DNA of 64,000 nucleotides from Streptomyces cahuitamycinicus (GTDB taxonomy: Bacteria; Actinomycetota; Actinomycetes; Streptomycetales; Streptomycetaceae). The stretch is from positions 1 to 64,000 of the forward strand of contig NZ_POUC01000002.1 in the NCBI RefSeq assembly GCF_002891435.1, in the 5' to 3' direction. The notes under the pieces were generated by a model that was not told the origin of the DNA, ran no database searches, and was given only the letters and a program-made list of their open reading frames with translations. Each line of letters starts with the position of its first letter. The first letter of the stretch is position 1. Positions 35,502 to 44,423 of the stretch are shown one piece after another. The translations under genes were made by a program, and so were the position numbers.

Positions 35502-36473
35502 TTACTTGACGGCGATGGGATTCACCGGTGAGCCGACGGACCCGGTGATGGGCAGCGGCGCGGCGGTGAGCCAGAACTCGTACCGGCCGTCGGCGGCGCA
35601 GTGTGTGGCGAGGGCGTCGAGGTCCCACATCTCACCGATGAGCAAGCCGATGTGAGGGATGGCGACCTGGTGCAGCGGCTGGAAGGCGTGGTCGAACTCG
35701 TTGGGCCGCACCTCGAAGCCCCAGGTGTCGGTGGCGATCCCGGCGATCTCGCTCCGGTGCAGCCAGCCGGCCGTGCTGAAGCTCAGCCCCGGCGCCGGTC
35801 CGCCCGCGTAGTCGCCCCAGCCTTCGTGACGGGCGCGGGCCAGCCGTCCGGTGCGCACGAGGACCAGGTCGCCACGACCGACGGTCACACCGTGCGAGGC
35901 GGCGGTGAGGGTCAGGTGCTCCTCGGTGATGGCGAAGCCGTCGGGCAGTTCGCCGTCCTGGCCGATGACCAGGCCCGCGTCGAGGAGGACGCCCCGCCCG
36001 GCCACGTGCGGAGCCATGTGCTCGATGCCGGTGACCAGGTCGCCTTCGGAGGTGACGACCTTCTCCGCCGAGCGACCGTTCCACGCCTTGCCGTGATCGA
36101 AGATGTGCCCGAGCCCGTCCCATTGGGTGGAGCACTGCAAGGGCATGGCGATCACGTCGTCGGCGCCACCGAAACCGTGCGGAAAGCCCTGGCCACCCAG
36201 GGCGGCGTCGGTGCCGGTGGCGAGCATCGTGTGCACCGGGTTCGTGCGCCGCCGCCAGCCTTTCTGCGGGCCGTCCATGTCGAAGCTCTGTGACAAGGAG
36301 AAGCTGACGCCGTCGCGGATCAGGGCCGCGCCCTCACGGCGCTTGGCCTCGTCGAGGAAGTTGAGCGTGCCGAGCACGTCTTCCTCGCCCCAGCGGCCCC
36401 AGTTCGAGTACGCCTTCGCGGCCTCGGCGATCGCCGCCTCGGGATCCGTACGGTCGATACGATCGGCGCTCAT
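35502..36473 (-). CDS. Cyclase-family metal-dependent hydrolase
   Basis: ATG 36473 gives 323 residues of the cyclase family (PF04199), which includes kynurenine formamidase and isatin hydrolase. The metal region is altered from the short HxGTHxD form to STQWDGLGHIFDHGKAWNG, as in the larger cyclases of unknown substrate. Conserved GVLLDAG and GDLVLVRTG strands follow. Its ATG overlaps the stop of the FAH-family gene upstream (ATGA). In this cluster it could hydrolyse an amide or lactone made from the aromatic substrate. Confidence 0.82.
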   Translation of the reverse strand: MSADRIDRTDPEAAIAEAAKAYSNWGRWGEEDVLGTLNFLDEAKRREGAALIRDGVSFSLSQSFDMDGPQKGWRRRTNPVHTMLATGTDAALGGQGFPHGFGGADDVIAMPLQCSTQWDGLGHIFDHGKAWNGRSAEKVVTSEGDLVTGIEHMAPHVAGRGVLLDAGLVIGQDGELPDGFAITEEHLTLTAASHGVTVGRGDLVLVRTGRLARARHEGWGDYAGGPAPGLSFSTAGWLHRSEIAGIATDTWGFEVRPNEFDHAFQPLHQVAIPHIGLLIGEMWDLDALATHCAADGRYEFWLTAAPLPITGSVGSPVNPIAVK

Positions 36474-37474
36474 CGGGCCTCCTCCGCGACACAGCGGGTG
36501 CGCTGGGCGCCGAGCCCGGTGACCGAGCCGTCCATCACGTCGCCGTCGCGCAGCAGCCGGCCCCAGTGGATGCCGTTGCCGGCCGGGCTGCCGGTCAGGA
36601 CCAGGTCGCCGGGAAGCAGTCGGGCCGTCTGGGAGATGTACGAGACCAGCCGTGCGACGCCGAAGATCATGTCCTTGGTGGACTCGTCCTGCATGGTCTC
36701 GCCGTTGAGTTTGAGGGTGACCTGCAGGTCGGAGGGGTCGGCGATGGAGTCGGCCGGGACGATCCACGGGCCGAGCGGGGTGAAGCCGGGGGCGTTCTTG
36801 CTGCGCAGCCAGTCGGTGCCGATCGGGGGCATGTCCCGGCGGAAGACGGTCGCGCGGTCGGTGAGGTCATTGGCGATGGTGTAGCCCGCGACGTACTCCA
36901 GGGCTTCCTCCACGGTGACCCGGTAGGCGGGGCGGGAGATCACCGCGGCCAGCTCCAGCTCCCAGTCGGGCTTCTGGGCCCCGGCGGGCAGTACCACGTC
37001 GTCGTAGGGGCCGCTGATCGAGGTCGGCAGGCCGATGAAGACGTACGGGAGGTCCTCGGCGGCCCGCTTGTCCATGACCGCCGCGACCTCGGCACGGGCC
37101 TCCTCGACGGTGCCCGGGGCGTCCGGGGCGCGGTGTGCGACCGCCAGGTCGATCACGTGCTGCCGGTAGTTGGCGCCGGACTGGAAGATCTGCCGGGGCT
37201 CGACGGGCGCGTGCACCGACAGGTCCGCCAGCGGTCGCCAGTCGCGCGTCGGGTCCTCGGCGAGGGTGTGCAGGCGCGGCAACTCCCCCTCCCAGCGCTC
37301 CAGGAGCGCGAGCGTGGTCAGCGCGGGTTCACCCAGTGCCGTGCGCAGGTCGAGGACCTGGCCGTCCGGGGCCACGAGGCCCGGGAACCTGGACTCGCCC
37401 GGTGCCGAAAAGGTGCCGATGGCGAACGGTCCGGAGAAGGGGGTGAAGGGTGCCGACGTGGCTGCGGATGTCAC
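36470..37474 (-). CDS. Fumarylacetoacetate hydrolase-family protein (2)
   Basis: The 334-residue protein has the FAH core: ANYRQHVIDLAV, DWELELAAVISRPAYRV with the acidic metal ligands, GYTIANDLTDRA, and LLPGDLVLTGSPAGNG near the end. It is clearly different from the first FAH protein in this cluster, so two acylpyruvate-type hydrolysis or isomerisation steps may exist. It is the first gene of the minus-strand block, divergent from the LysR regulator, with two palindromes in the 128-base gap. Confidence 0.86.
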   Translation of the reverse strand: MTSAATSAPFTPFSGPFAIGTFSAPGESRFPGLVAPDGQVLDLRTALGEPALTTLALLERWEGELPRLHTLAEDPTRDWRPLADLSVHAPVEPRQIFQSGANYRQHVIDLAVAHRAPDAPGTVEEARAEVAAVMDKRAAEDLPYVFIGLPTSISGPYDDVVLPAGAQKPDWELELAAVISRPAYRVTVEEALEYVAGYTIANDLTDRATVFRRDMPPIGTDWLRSKNAPGFTPLGPWIVPADSIADPSDLQVTLKLNGETMQDESTKDMIFGVARLVSYISQTARLLPGDLVLTGSPAGNGIHWGRLLRDGDVMDGSVTGLGAQRTRCVAEEAR

Positions 37475-37516
37475 GGAGATTTCCTCCCGATTGCGGTGCC
37501 ACTAATCTGGCCCGTA

Positions 37517-37542
37517 GATTGCAATCAGGGAAATCGATTTCC
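37517..37542. promoter_or_regulatory. Two adjacent palindromes in the lysR / FAH intergenic region
   Basis: GATTGCAATC (37517-37526, perfect) and GGAAATCGATTTCC (37529-37542, perfect 14-mer) lie side by side, about 60 bases before the LysR start and 43 before the divergent FAH start. LysR proteins bind paired sites in such gaps. This is the natural regulator target; binding is inferred. Confidence 0.55.
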
Positions 37543-37602
37543 TGTATATGTGGATCCAGCCGGTGAATACAGATGGTGCCGGCTCCGGAATTGGGACGGT
37601 TC

Positions 37603-38538
37603 GTGAACCTGGCCAGCCTGGACCTCAACCTTGTCGTTGCCCTGCGCGCCCTCCTGCAGGAGCGCAACGTCACCAGGGCCGGCCAGCGCATCGGGCTCAG
37701 CCAACCCGCGATGAGCGCGGCCCTGGCCCGGCTGCGCCGTCACTTCGACGACGACCTGCTCGCCCGGGTGGGCGGAGGGTACGAACTGACCGCCCTCGGG
37801 CAGGCTCTCCTCGACCGAACCACCACCGCTTGCGACCTGCTGGAGCGCGTCTTCGCCACTCAGGCCGAATTCGACCCCTCCCGTGAGGAACATGAGTTCA
37901 CGCTGATCGCCTCGGACTACGCGGTTGCCGTCTTCGGCGCCGAACTCGCCCGCGCCGTCCAAACCGAGGCACCAGGCATCCGGCTCAGGTTCAAACAGGT
38001 ACCGAACGAAATCATCGACAGTACCGGGTCGCTGCTCAGCACCGTGGACGGGCTGCTGCTGCCCCACGGCATCATTCGCGGCTTCCCCACGGTCGAGCTC
38101 TACCAGGACAGCTGGGTCTTCCTCGTGGCCGACGACAACCCCGAGGTCGGTGAGCAGCTCACCCTCGACGACCTGGCCCGACTGTCATGGGTGACGTACC
38201 AACGAGCCTACGACGCCCCCGCCGCCCGCCAGATTGCCACGCTCGGCATCGAGCCGCGCGTGGCGGTCTCCGTAGACAGTTTCCAGCTGATGCCACTCCT
38301 GGTCGCGGGCACCCGCCGGGTAGCTCTCCTGCAGCGGCGTCTCGCCGACGAGCTGGACGGACTCGCACACGTCCGCGTCATGGAACCGCCCTATGACGCC
38401 GTGCCGATCCAGCAGGCCTTGTGGTGGCATCCGGTCCACATGCACGACGCGGCGCACATGTGGCTGCGGGAGACGACGGCGCGGGTCGCCGAAGCCGTGG
38501 AGGCAGGGCGGCCCACGATCTCCGGTCAGCCGAGTTGA
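37603..38538 (+). CDS. LysR-family regulator (NodD/NahR-like)
   Basis: I choose GTG 37603 because family members start NLASLDLNLVVALRALL; ATG 37573 would add ten residues without a ribosome site. The 311-residue protein has the LysR winged helix at about 5-65 (RAGQRIGLSQPAMSAALARLR) and a NahR-type effector domain. Such proteins activate catabolic operons when an aromatic acid binds. It is divergent from the aromatic gene block and probably controls it. Confidence 0.86.
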   Translation: MNLASLDLNLVVALRALLQERNVTRAGQRIGLSQPAMSAALARLRRHFDDDLLARVGGGYELTALGQALLDRTTTACDLLERVFATQAEFDPSREEHEFTLIASDYAVAVFGAELARAVQTEAPGIRLRFKQVPNEIIDSTGSLLSTVDGLLLPHGIIRGFPTVELYQDSWVFLVADDNPEVGEQLTLDDLARLSWVTYQRAYDAPAARQIATLGIEPRVAVSVDSFQLMPLLVAGTRRVALLQRRLADELDGLAHVRVMEPPYDAVPIQQALWWHPVHMHDAAHMWLRETTARVAEAVEAGRPTISGQPS

Positions 38539-38591
38539 GGATGGGCTGGGGCCTTGCGAGGGCGACGACGCTGCGGGCGAAGAGGCTGATC

Positions 38592-40016
38592 TCAACGCGG
38601 CAGGATCGCCACCTCGGCCCGGTTGAAGCGGGAGCCGTTGCCCCTGGCGTAGAACGGCACGTCGTCAGGGCTGGGGCCCGTACTCGACGTCTCGGCCTGC
38701 GGCGAGTACTGCTGGTGCGGGTTGCCGGGGCCCAGAGCGAGCGGAATGGTCAAGCGCCCCTGGGTGTCAGCGGTGGCCGCCCGCACTGAAGCGCCCGCGT
38801 GGTCGCGGACGGTGACGTCATACCGGGTGCCCGGTCGAGCCAGTGAAGGCGTCAGTACCGTGGCCGAGCCGTTCCCGACCACCGTGAAGCGGCGCTTGCG
38901 GGCCACCTCCAGTGCGCTGAACTCGGTGACGTCCCGCCGCATCCGTACGGTCCAGCCGTAGGCGCTGTACCGCGGCCTCATCGACGAGAAGGTGAACGAC
39001 CGGGGAGTGGCACGGTGTTGCGCGTGGCGGGCGAAGTAGGCCTTCAGATGCGGTATCCAGGACCGGAGGCCGGCCTGCCAGTAGGGCCATGTGTGGCTGC
39101 CGGGTCCGTAGTCGTGCCACCGGTGCCGGATACCGAGATCCTGCAGGCGCTCGTGGAAGGACTCGTTCTCTTGCCGGATCCGTTGTTCCGTGGGGTCCAC
39201 GGCCTCGCCGTCGTGCCGGGGCTGGCCGTTGCCCGTGTACAGGGACACGTCCGTGTGGGCCAGATTGGCCGCCAGGTCCCAGGGGTTGTCCCCGCGCCAG
39301 CGGACCTCCTGCGTCGCCCACGGGCCCCAGAGGGAGGGGTGGAGCTGCTCGATGATCGTCCGCATCTCGACGTTCTGGTGGTCGACGTCTCCGGAGAACG
39401 AGCCGACGGCACCGAAGAGGTCGGGGTGCCTGGCCGCGTACGAGACGGCCCCGAACCCGCCCATCGACAGTCCGGCGGCAGCCCGCGCCCCCCGCTCGGG
39501 GATCGTGCGGTAGTGCTCGTCCACCCATGGGAGCAGCCTGTTGATGTGGAAGGTCTCCCACATCGGCCGGCCGCGGTGGCCGTTGTTCCACCAGTCGGCA
39601 TACCACTCCGTGGAGCCGGCGTCCGGCATCACCACGATCGCGGGCAGGCCGGCCGTGATCTCCTCCGCGGCACCGTCCTGTGTCCAGCTCGCAGCGCTCT
39701 GCCCTCCCCCGTGGTAGAGGTACAGCACGGGGTAACGGCGCCTCTTCTCCGCGTCGTAGCCACGGGGGAGCAGTACGCGCACCTTGGTCGTGCCGTCGAG
39801 AGCGGACGAGGTGAAGGTCAGCTCGCTGAGCCGCGGGGAGAGTCGCTTCTGATTCACCAGCGCGATGCCGGTTTCGGTCTGGGTTGCCGCGGCTGCCTCG
39901 GCTGTCCGGGCGGGAGGGTGACCGCATCCGAAGACCATCACCGCCCCCAGAGCGAGTGCCGTGGGGATCCTCACGCGCCTGCCGTGCAAGATCGAGATTG
40001 AGATGGACCTTAGCAC
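38592..40016 (-). CDS. Exported alpha/beta-hydrolase esterase (esterase D / antigen 85 fold)
   Basis: Up to 474 residues. A hydrophobic stretch ending in VMVFGC suggests a lipoprotein signal, and GTG 39974 would then be the better start than GTG 40016. The esterase core has the nucleophile elbow AGLSMGGFGAVSYA, an HGGGQ oxyanion region and a late GPGSHTWPYW with the catalytic His. A beta-rich C-terminal domain of about 120 residues follows. The family cleaves small acyl esters such as feruloyl or acetyl groups. It lies 22 bases downstream of a TetR gene on the same strand. Confidence 0.8.
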   Translation of the reverse strand: MLRSISISILHGRRVRIPTALALGAVMVFGCGHPPARTAEAAAATQTETGIALVNQKRLSPRLSELTFTSSALDGTTKVRVLLPRGYDAEKRRRYPVLYLYHGGGQSAASWTQDGAAEEITAGLPAIVVMPDAGSTEWYADWWNNGHRGRPMWETFHINRLLPWVDEHYRTIPERGARAAAGLSMGGFGAVSYAARHPDLFGAVGSFSGDVDHQNVEMRTIIEQLHPSLWGPWATQEVRWRGDNPWDLAANLAHTDVSLYTGNGQPRHDGEAVDPTEQRIRQENESFHERLQDLGIRHRWHDYGPGSHTWPYWQAGLRSWIPHLKAYFARHAQHRATPRSFTFSSMRPRYSAYGWTVRMRRDVTEFSALEVARKRRFTVVGNGSATVLTPSLARPGTRYDVTVRDHAGASVRAATADTQGRLTIPLALGPGNPHQQYSPQAETSSTGPSPDDVPFYARGNGSRFNRAEVAILPR

Positions 40017-40038
40017 ACGGTTTCAGCCGCATGGGGTC

Positions 40039-40662
40039 TCAGGCCTCGTCGTCGACGACCCCCGCGAGGAAGGCCTCGATGCCTGTCGGCACATCCACCG
40101 CACCCGGGTTGTACAGCCACTGGATCTGGAGCCCGTCGATGACTGCGATGAGCAGGTTCGCGAGGATTTCCGGCCTCGTATCCACCTTCAGGCGTCCGCG
40201 ACCGCGCAACTCGGCGAAGATCCGGGTCAGGTGCAGGCGCAGGCTGTCGTAGCGGGCCCGGTACCTTTCGTGAGCGGGATGTGTCTCGGCCGTGGCCTCA
40301 CTCGAGATGATGGTGTGCAGCTGGATCAGCCCGGGCCGGGCCTCGTTGGCGTGCGCGACCCGTAGTTGAGTCTGCAGAACATCCAGGTCATCGGCTTCCC
40401 GGACGATCGCGGCCGTCTCCCGCTCGTGTGCGGCGAGTACCTCGACCAGCAGTTCCGCCTTGCTGCCGAAATGGTGCAGCAAGCCGGTCTGGCTGATGCC
40501 GGCCCGCTCTGCGATCTCCTTCATGGTGGCGCCGTGAAAGCCTCCCGCACCGAATGCCTCGACGCAGGCGTCGAGAATCTTCTGCCGCACCTCGCCGGTC
40601 TTCGCATAGGACCCTCGGGGGCCACGGGGCCCGCTGCTCGCTGTCTTCGCCCGCTTTGTCAC
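40039..40662 (-). CDS. TetR/AcrR-family transcriptional regulator
   Basis: The 207-residue protein carries a TetR HTH at about 25-70 (MKEIAERAGISQTGLLHHFGSK) and a C-terminal ligand domain of the TetR_C_6-like type (VIDGLQIQWLYNPGAVDV). It is upstream of the esterase gene with a 22-base gap, so both are likely on one transcript and the regulator may control the esterase. The leader 40663-40860 shows no gene. Confidence 0.87.
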   Translation of the reverse strand: MTKRAKTASSGPRGPRGSYAKTGEVRQKILDACVEAFGAGGFHGATMKEIAERAGISQTGLLHHFGSKAELLVEVLAAHERETAAIVREADDLDVLQTQLRVAHANEARPGLIQLHTIISSEATAETHPAHERYRARYDSLRLHLTRIFAELRGRGRLKVDTRPEILANLLIAVIDGLQIQWLYNPGAVDVPTGIEAFLAGVVDDEA

Positions 40663-40875
40663 AGGTCGAGCATAGGGCGGGCCCCAACGCCTGTCTCAAT
40701 ACAGAAACGTGATTACATTTTTGGATGCGGCGAGGGAACGGTGGCCGCATCCGCCGGCGTCGGTGTCCTGCTGATCCGGGTGTCGTTCGTACTCCTTCGC
40801 CTGGGTCTCGTGGCGGACCGCCACCATGGTGTCCGCCGCGCCGGCCCTGCTGGTCTCGGTCGATTGCCGCCGCCA

Positions 40876-40915
40876 TGTCGGGGCACCGCCCTGTTGCCAG
40901 AGCGGTGCCCCGACA
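40876..40915 (-). terminator. Strong hairpin terminator after the ricin-domain hydrolase gene
   Basis: A perfect 14-bp stem (TGTCGGGGCACCGC with GCGGTGCCCCGACA) around a 12-base loop lies 9 bases beyond the stop at 40924. It is the clearest terminator in the window. Confidence 0.75.
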
Positions 40916-40923
40916 GGTCTCGG

Positions 40924-42237
40924 TCAGACGCGGCGGCGGGTGAAGCGCTGGTTGAGGTTGCCGGTGTAGGTGTACTGGGAGATGCGGGCGCCGTCGGCGG
41001 TCGAGTACTCCCAGACATCCAACGCCAGGCCGGACTGCCGGTTGACGAGGCTGACCACGCCACCGCCGTGGTCGACGACGCGCCACTGCTGGCCGGTGGC
41101 GCCGGTGTCGGCCTGCTGGACGACCTCCGCGCCGTTCGTGGTGCCCGTGGGCTGGAGGAACAGGCCGCTGTGCAGTGCCTTGACGCGGACGTGGCCGTCG
41201 CCGGCGGCGACGAACTCGAACTGCTGGTTGGGGCGACTGTTGGTGGTCCGCTGGACGAGCCCTGCGCCGGCGGTGGTGGAGGCCCCGTTGATCTCGGCGG
41301 CCTTGCCGCTGTGCTGGGCCAGGAGGACGTAGGGGCCCGGGCCGCTGGGTGATTCGCCCAGCTGAGCCTCCCACCTGGTGTTGGATCCGGACGCGTCAGC
41401 CGGGAGGCGGTCCCGTGCGGCGGTGTCGCCGTACATGGTCCAGCGGGCCCAGTCGACGACGGTCCTGGGGAAGCGCTGGTCGCTCCAGAAGCTCGTGTGG
41501 CTGCCGCCGACGAAGGTGAGGAACGCCTTGGGCCAGGTCATCTCCGAGTACGCCTGCCGGGCCGAGGAGTACTGCGTGGTCGAGTCCCGGTCGCCGTGCA
41601 CGAACAGGACCTTGGCCGAGACCGAGCTGGACGGGTTGCCCATGTCCACGCAGGACTGGGGGTTGGCGGAGATGATCCGGCTGTCGGGCCAGGAGGTCAG
41701 CAGACCGTGGGTGACCATGCCGCCCAGGGAGTGGCCCGAGACGCCGACGCCGATGCCGGTGTTGATGTGCCCGGCCAGCGGTCCGCTCGCGTTGAGCGCG
41801 AGGGTGTTGGTGAGGATCTGCGAGACGTCCTTGGAGGTGTTGCCGTTGTTGACGTCGTTGAAGTTGTGGTTGAAGTGCGGGGCGGGGACGACGAAGCCCG
41901 CCGAGGCCAGGGCCCGGATGATGAACAGGGAGTTCTGCGGGCTGCTTCCGTAGCCGTGGGTCATGTTGTAGACGGGGAAGACCCCGCCCGCGACCGGGGC
42001 GTCCGTCACCGGGTTGCCGCCGGCGGTGCCGGTGGCCGGGTAGTAGACGTAGGTGGTGCACGGGCGGCTGCCGCGCGTCCAGTTGTACCGGCGCACGCCG
42101 ACCGCGAACGGCGTGGTGGGCGCCGTGTCCAGCGGCCCGGCGGCGGCCGGTGCCTGGCCTGCGCCGAGCAGGGACAGGCCCACGCCCGTCGCTCCGGCCG
42201 CGCTTATGCCGAGGAATGTCCGTCGTCGCATGGTCAT
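40924..42237 (-). CDS. Secreted cutinase/PET-hydrolase-like alpha/beta hydrolase with ricin lectin domain
   Basis: ATG 42237 gives 437 residues. A Tat-type signal (MRRRTFLGISAAGATGVG) is followed by an alpha/beta hydrolase with nucleophile GVSGHSLGGM, acid VHGDRD and base GGSHTSFW, a triad order typical of polyester-cleaving cutinase/lipase-like enzymes and dienelactone-hydrolase relatives. From about residue 305 a ricin-type beta-trefoil with Q-x-F/W repeats (NQQFEF, GQQWRV, NQRFTR) would bind polysaccharide. It is a full-length paralogue of the decayed gene at 51184. The substrate, polyester or plant ester, is open. Confidence 0.8.
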   Translation of the reverse strand: MTMRRRTFLGISAAGATGVGLSLLGAGQAPAAAGPLDTAPTTPFAVGVRRYNWTRGSRPCTTYVYYPATGTAGGNPVTDAPVAGGVFPVYNMTHGYGSSPQNSLFIIRALASAGFVVPAPHFNHNFNDVNNGNTSKDVSQILTNTLALNASGPLAGHINTGIGVGVSGHSLGGMVTHGLLTSWPDSRIISANPQSCVDMGNPSSSVSAKVLFVHGDRDSTTQYSSARQAYSEMTWPKAFLTFVGGSHTSFWSDQRFPRTVVDWARWTMYGDTAARDRLPADASGSNTRWEAQLGESPSGPGPYVLLAQHSGKAAEINGASTTAGAGLVQRTTNSRPNQQFEFVAAGDGHVRVKALHSGLFLQPTGTTNGAEVVQQADTGATGQQWRVVDHGGGVVSLVNRQSGLALDVWEYSTADGARISQYTYTGNLNQRFTRRRV

Positions 42238-42361
42238 GGGATGGCTCCTTGGGTGGGGGATGGGTGGAGCGTTTGGCGTTCCCAGTCGTTGCCGCGTGCC
42301 GCGTGCCGGTGGAGTGCGGGACACCACCCGCAGCGCCGGCGCGACCGGGAGGCGATGGAGG

Positions 42362-44293
42362 CTATGAGGTGGTCGAGTCGTGTTCGCCGCGCCTGGGAAC
42401 GACGTCGATGACCGCCGTGACCGGTCCTGTGCGCGTCGTGCCGGTGACCGTCACCTCACCCGGCCTGTCGGTCGCGCCGGGTGGCAACGGCTGCCAGCGG
42501 ACCGGGACACTGGTGATCCTGTTGTCGGCGGTGGTGAGCATGCGGATGGAGGAGGGCAGCCTCGGGGCGGCACCCACCACGGTGGCGGTGTAGAGGGTGT
42601 CCTGGAGGACGTGCTTGGCGCGGCTGGCGTTGAAGACGTTGATGGACGCGTGCGGCTCCCACGTGTTCGCCAGTCCGGGCACGGCCCGGAACATCGGCTG
42701 GTAGCTGGCCGGCTCCCACACCAGCACACCTGAACCTCGGTTGTCGACCACGTCGTTGGCCGCCTGGAACACCCTCCGGATGGCGTCCGCCTGACCCTGA
42801 ATCGTTCGCGGGAACGGTGAGTTGGGCACCGGCGAGCCCTCACCGCCCGAGGCGGGGTAGGCGGTTTCGGCGACGTCGATCTCGTAGCCGGGATGGGTGG
42901 TGGCCATGGCGTTCAGGTTGCGATCCAGCGCCTCGGGCGTACCGTGCCACTCCGGGTAGTACGAGATGGCCAGCACATCAGGATTCTGGCCCTTCGCCTT
43001 CACCCGGGTGAGGAACTGGTGCCAGAACTCCATGGTCTTGTCGAGCCGGTCCTTGCCGACGATCACGTGGATCTCGACCTTGGACTTCGGTGACGCGTCA
43101 CGGACGGCCTTGATCCCGGCCGCGGCCAGGGTGGTGAACCGGTCCCACGCCTGGTCGTAGAGCTGTCGCTCCGCCGGGTCGGTTGACTTCCAGTACTTCC
43201 AGAGCAGGCCACCGCCGGGTTTCGACTGGTAGATATCGGCCTGGTCGACGAAATACGGCGGATTCGTGGTTCCGATCTGGGCCGCCTCGCTGCCGTACAT
43301 GAAACCGTTGATGATCTCGTTGCCGACGGCCACCTTTTCCGGCGTGGTGCCCTGCCGCTTCAGTCGCTTCAGGTAGTCGGCGGTGTAGTCGTACACGGCC
43401 TTGGACAGGTCCGCGAACTCCAACTCGGCCCAGGCGCGTGGCTTTGGTTGCTTGCTCGGGTCCGCCCATGAGTCCGCGTAGTGGAAGTCGATCCCCAGGC
43501 CCATGCCCCGCTGCTTGATCCACTTCGCTGAGACCAGTGAGCGCTCCGGACCCTGGCGCGGTATCGGAGTCGGTTGACCGGTGCTCTCGCTGCGCGGTTC
43601 GTTGAATATCCGCAGCCGGGCGTACTGCATGCCACGGTCCTTGGCCACGTCGAGCAGGTGTGGGCCGGCGCCGCGGTCCTCGGCCAGGGGATTGACCCAG
43701 TACTGCCGGTCCTGGACGTCGTCCACCCAGGACAGATCGGCGCCGAGGGTGAGGTCGTCGCGTAGGTAGTTGAAGACCTGGAGCTCGCTGACCCCGGCCG
43801 GGGCACGGTCCGGCCCACCGGTGAACATCAGCCGGACGAAGCGCGTTCCCGGCCGGGTGAACAGGTGCACTTCCCCGCGCGCCACGGCTCGGTTACGGGA
43901 CCGGTCGGCGATGGTCTTCCACCGGCGACCGTCGGATGAGGCCTCGACCACGTACCGGTGGGCCACGCCACGGTCCGGGAAGATGACCTTGACCTTACGC
44001 AGGTTGTCGTAGGTTCCACCCAGGTCGACGGTGAGCCACTGCCGGGCGCCTGCACGATTGGGGTACCAGGACGTCGTCGGGTCGCCGTCGATGGCCAGTC
44101 CGGCGTTCGACGAGCCGCTGCCGGCTGTCGCCGAGGCCCAGGCCTTGGCGGCGATATTGCTTTCGATCGGCTTGATGTCCGCGGTTCCGAAGGTCGCATG
44201 GGCCGGCGCGGGCACCATGAGTAAAGTCGCGGACACCATGGTGACCAACGTCGTCGTGCCCGCGATGACGCGGGGCAGACGCTTGCTGCTCAT
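42362..44293 (-). CDS. Secreted arabinogalactan endo-beta-1,4-galactanase (GH53) with discoidin domain
   Basis: ATG 44293 follows AGGAGAAGG, giving 643 residues. A signal peptide ends at APAHA. Residues about 35-185 form an F5/8 type C (discoidin-like) carbohydrate-binding domain (LAIDGDPTTSWYPN). The GH53 barrel follows with GADLSWVDD, acid/base in AVGNEIINGFM and nucleophile in IDVAETAYPASGG. The C-terminal Ig-like beta domain is the usual one linked to Big-4 modules. The enzyme cuts the beta-1,4-galactan side chains of pectin. It is the last gene of the pectin operon. Confidence 0.9.
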   Translation of the reverse strand: MSSKRLPRVIAGTTTLVTMVSATLLMVPAPAHATFGTADIKPIESNIAAKAWASATAGSGSSNAGLAIDGDPTTSWYPNRAGARQWLTVDLGGTYDNLRKVKVIFPDRGVAHRYVVEASSDGRRWKTIADRSRNRAVARGEVHLFTRPGTRFVRLMFTGGPDRAPAGVSELQVFNYLRDDLTLGADLSWVDDVQDRQYWVNPLAEDRGAGPHLLDVAKDRGMQYARLRIFNEPRSESTGQPTPIPRQGPERSLVSAKWIKQRGMGLGIDFHYADSWADPSKQPKPRAWAELEFADLSKAVYDYTADYLKRLKRQGTTPEKVAVGNEIINGFMYGSEAAQIGTTNPPYFVDQADIYQSKPGGGLLWKYWKSTDPAERQLYDQAWDRFTTLAAAGIKAVRDASPKSKVEIHVIVGKDRLDKTMEFWHQFLTRVKAKGQNPDVLAISYYPEWHGTPEALDRNLNAMATTHPGYEIDVAETAYPASGGEGSPVPNSPFPRTIQGQADAIRRVFQAANDVVDNRGSGVLVWEPASYQPMFRAVPGLANTWEPHASINVFNASRAKHVLQDTLYTATVVGAAPRLPSSIRMLTTADNRITSVPVRWQPLPPGATDRPGEVTVTGTTRTGPVTAVIDVVPRRGEHDSTTS

Positions 44294-44423
44294 GTCCTTC
44301 TCCTGACGGTGTGACGTACTTGCGGCGGGTGCTGTTTCCCACGCGGTTGGCCGTCGTTCTCCATGGCACTGGACGTGACCCTGTGCGCTCTGCCGGTCGA
44401 AGAGACCGGCAGAGCATGGGATG

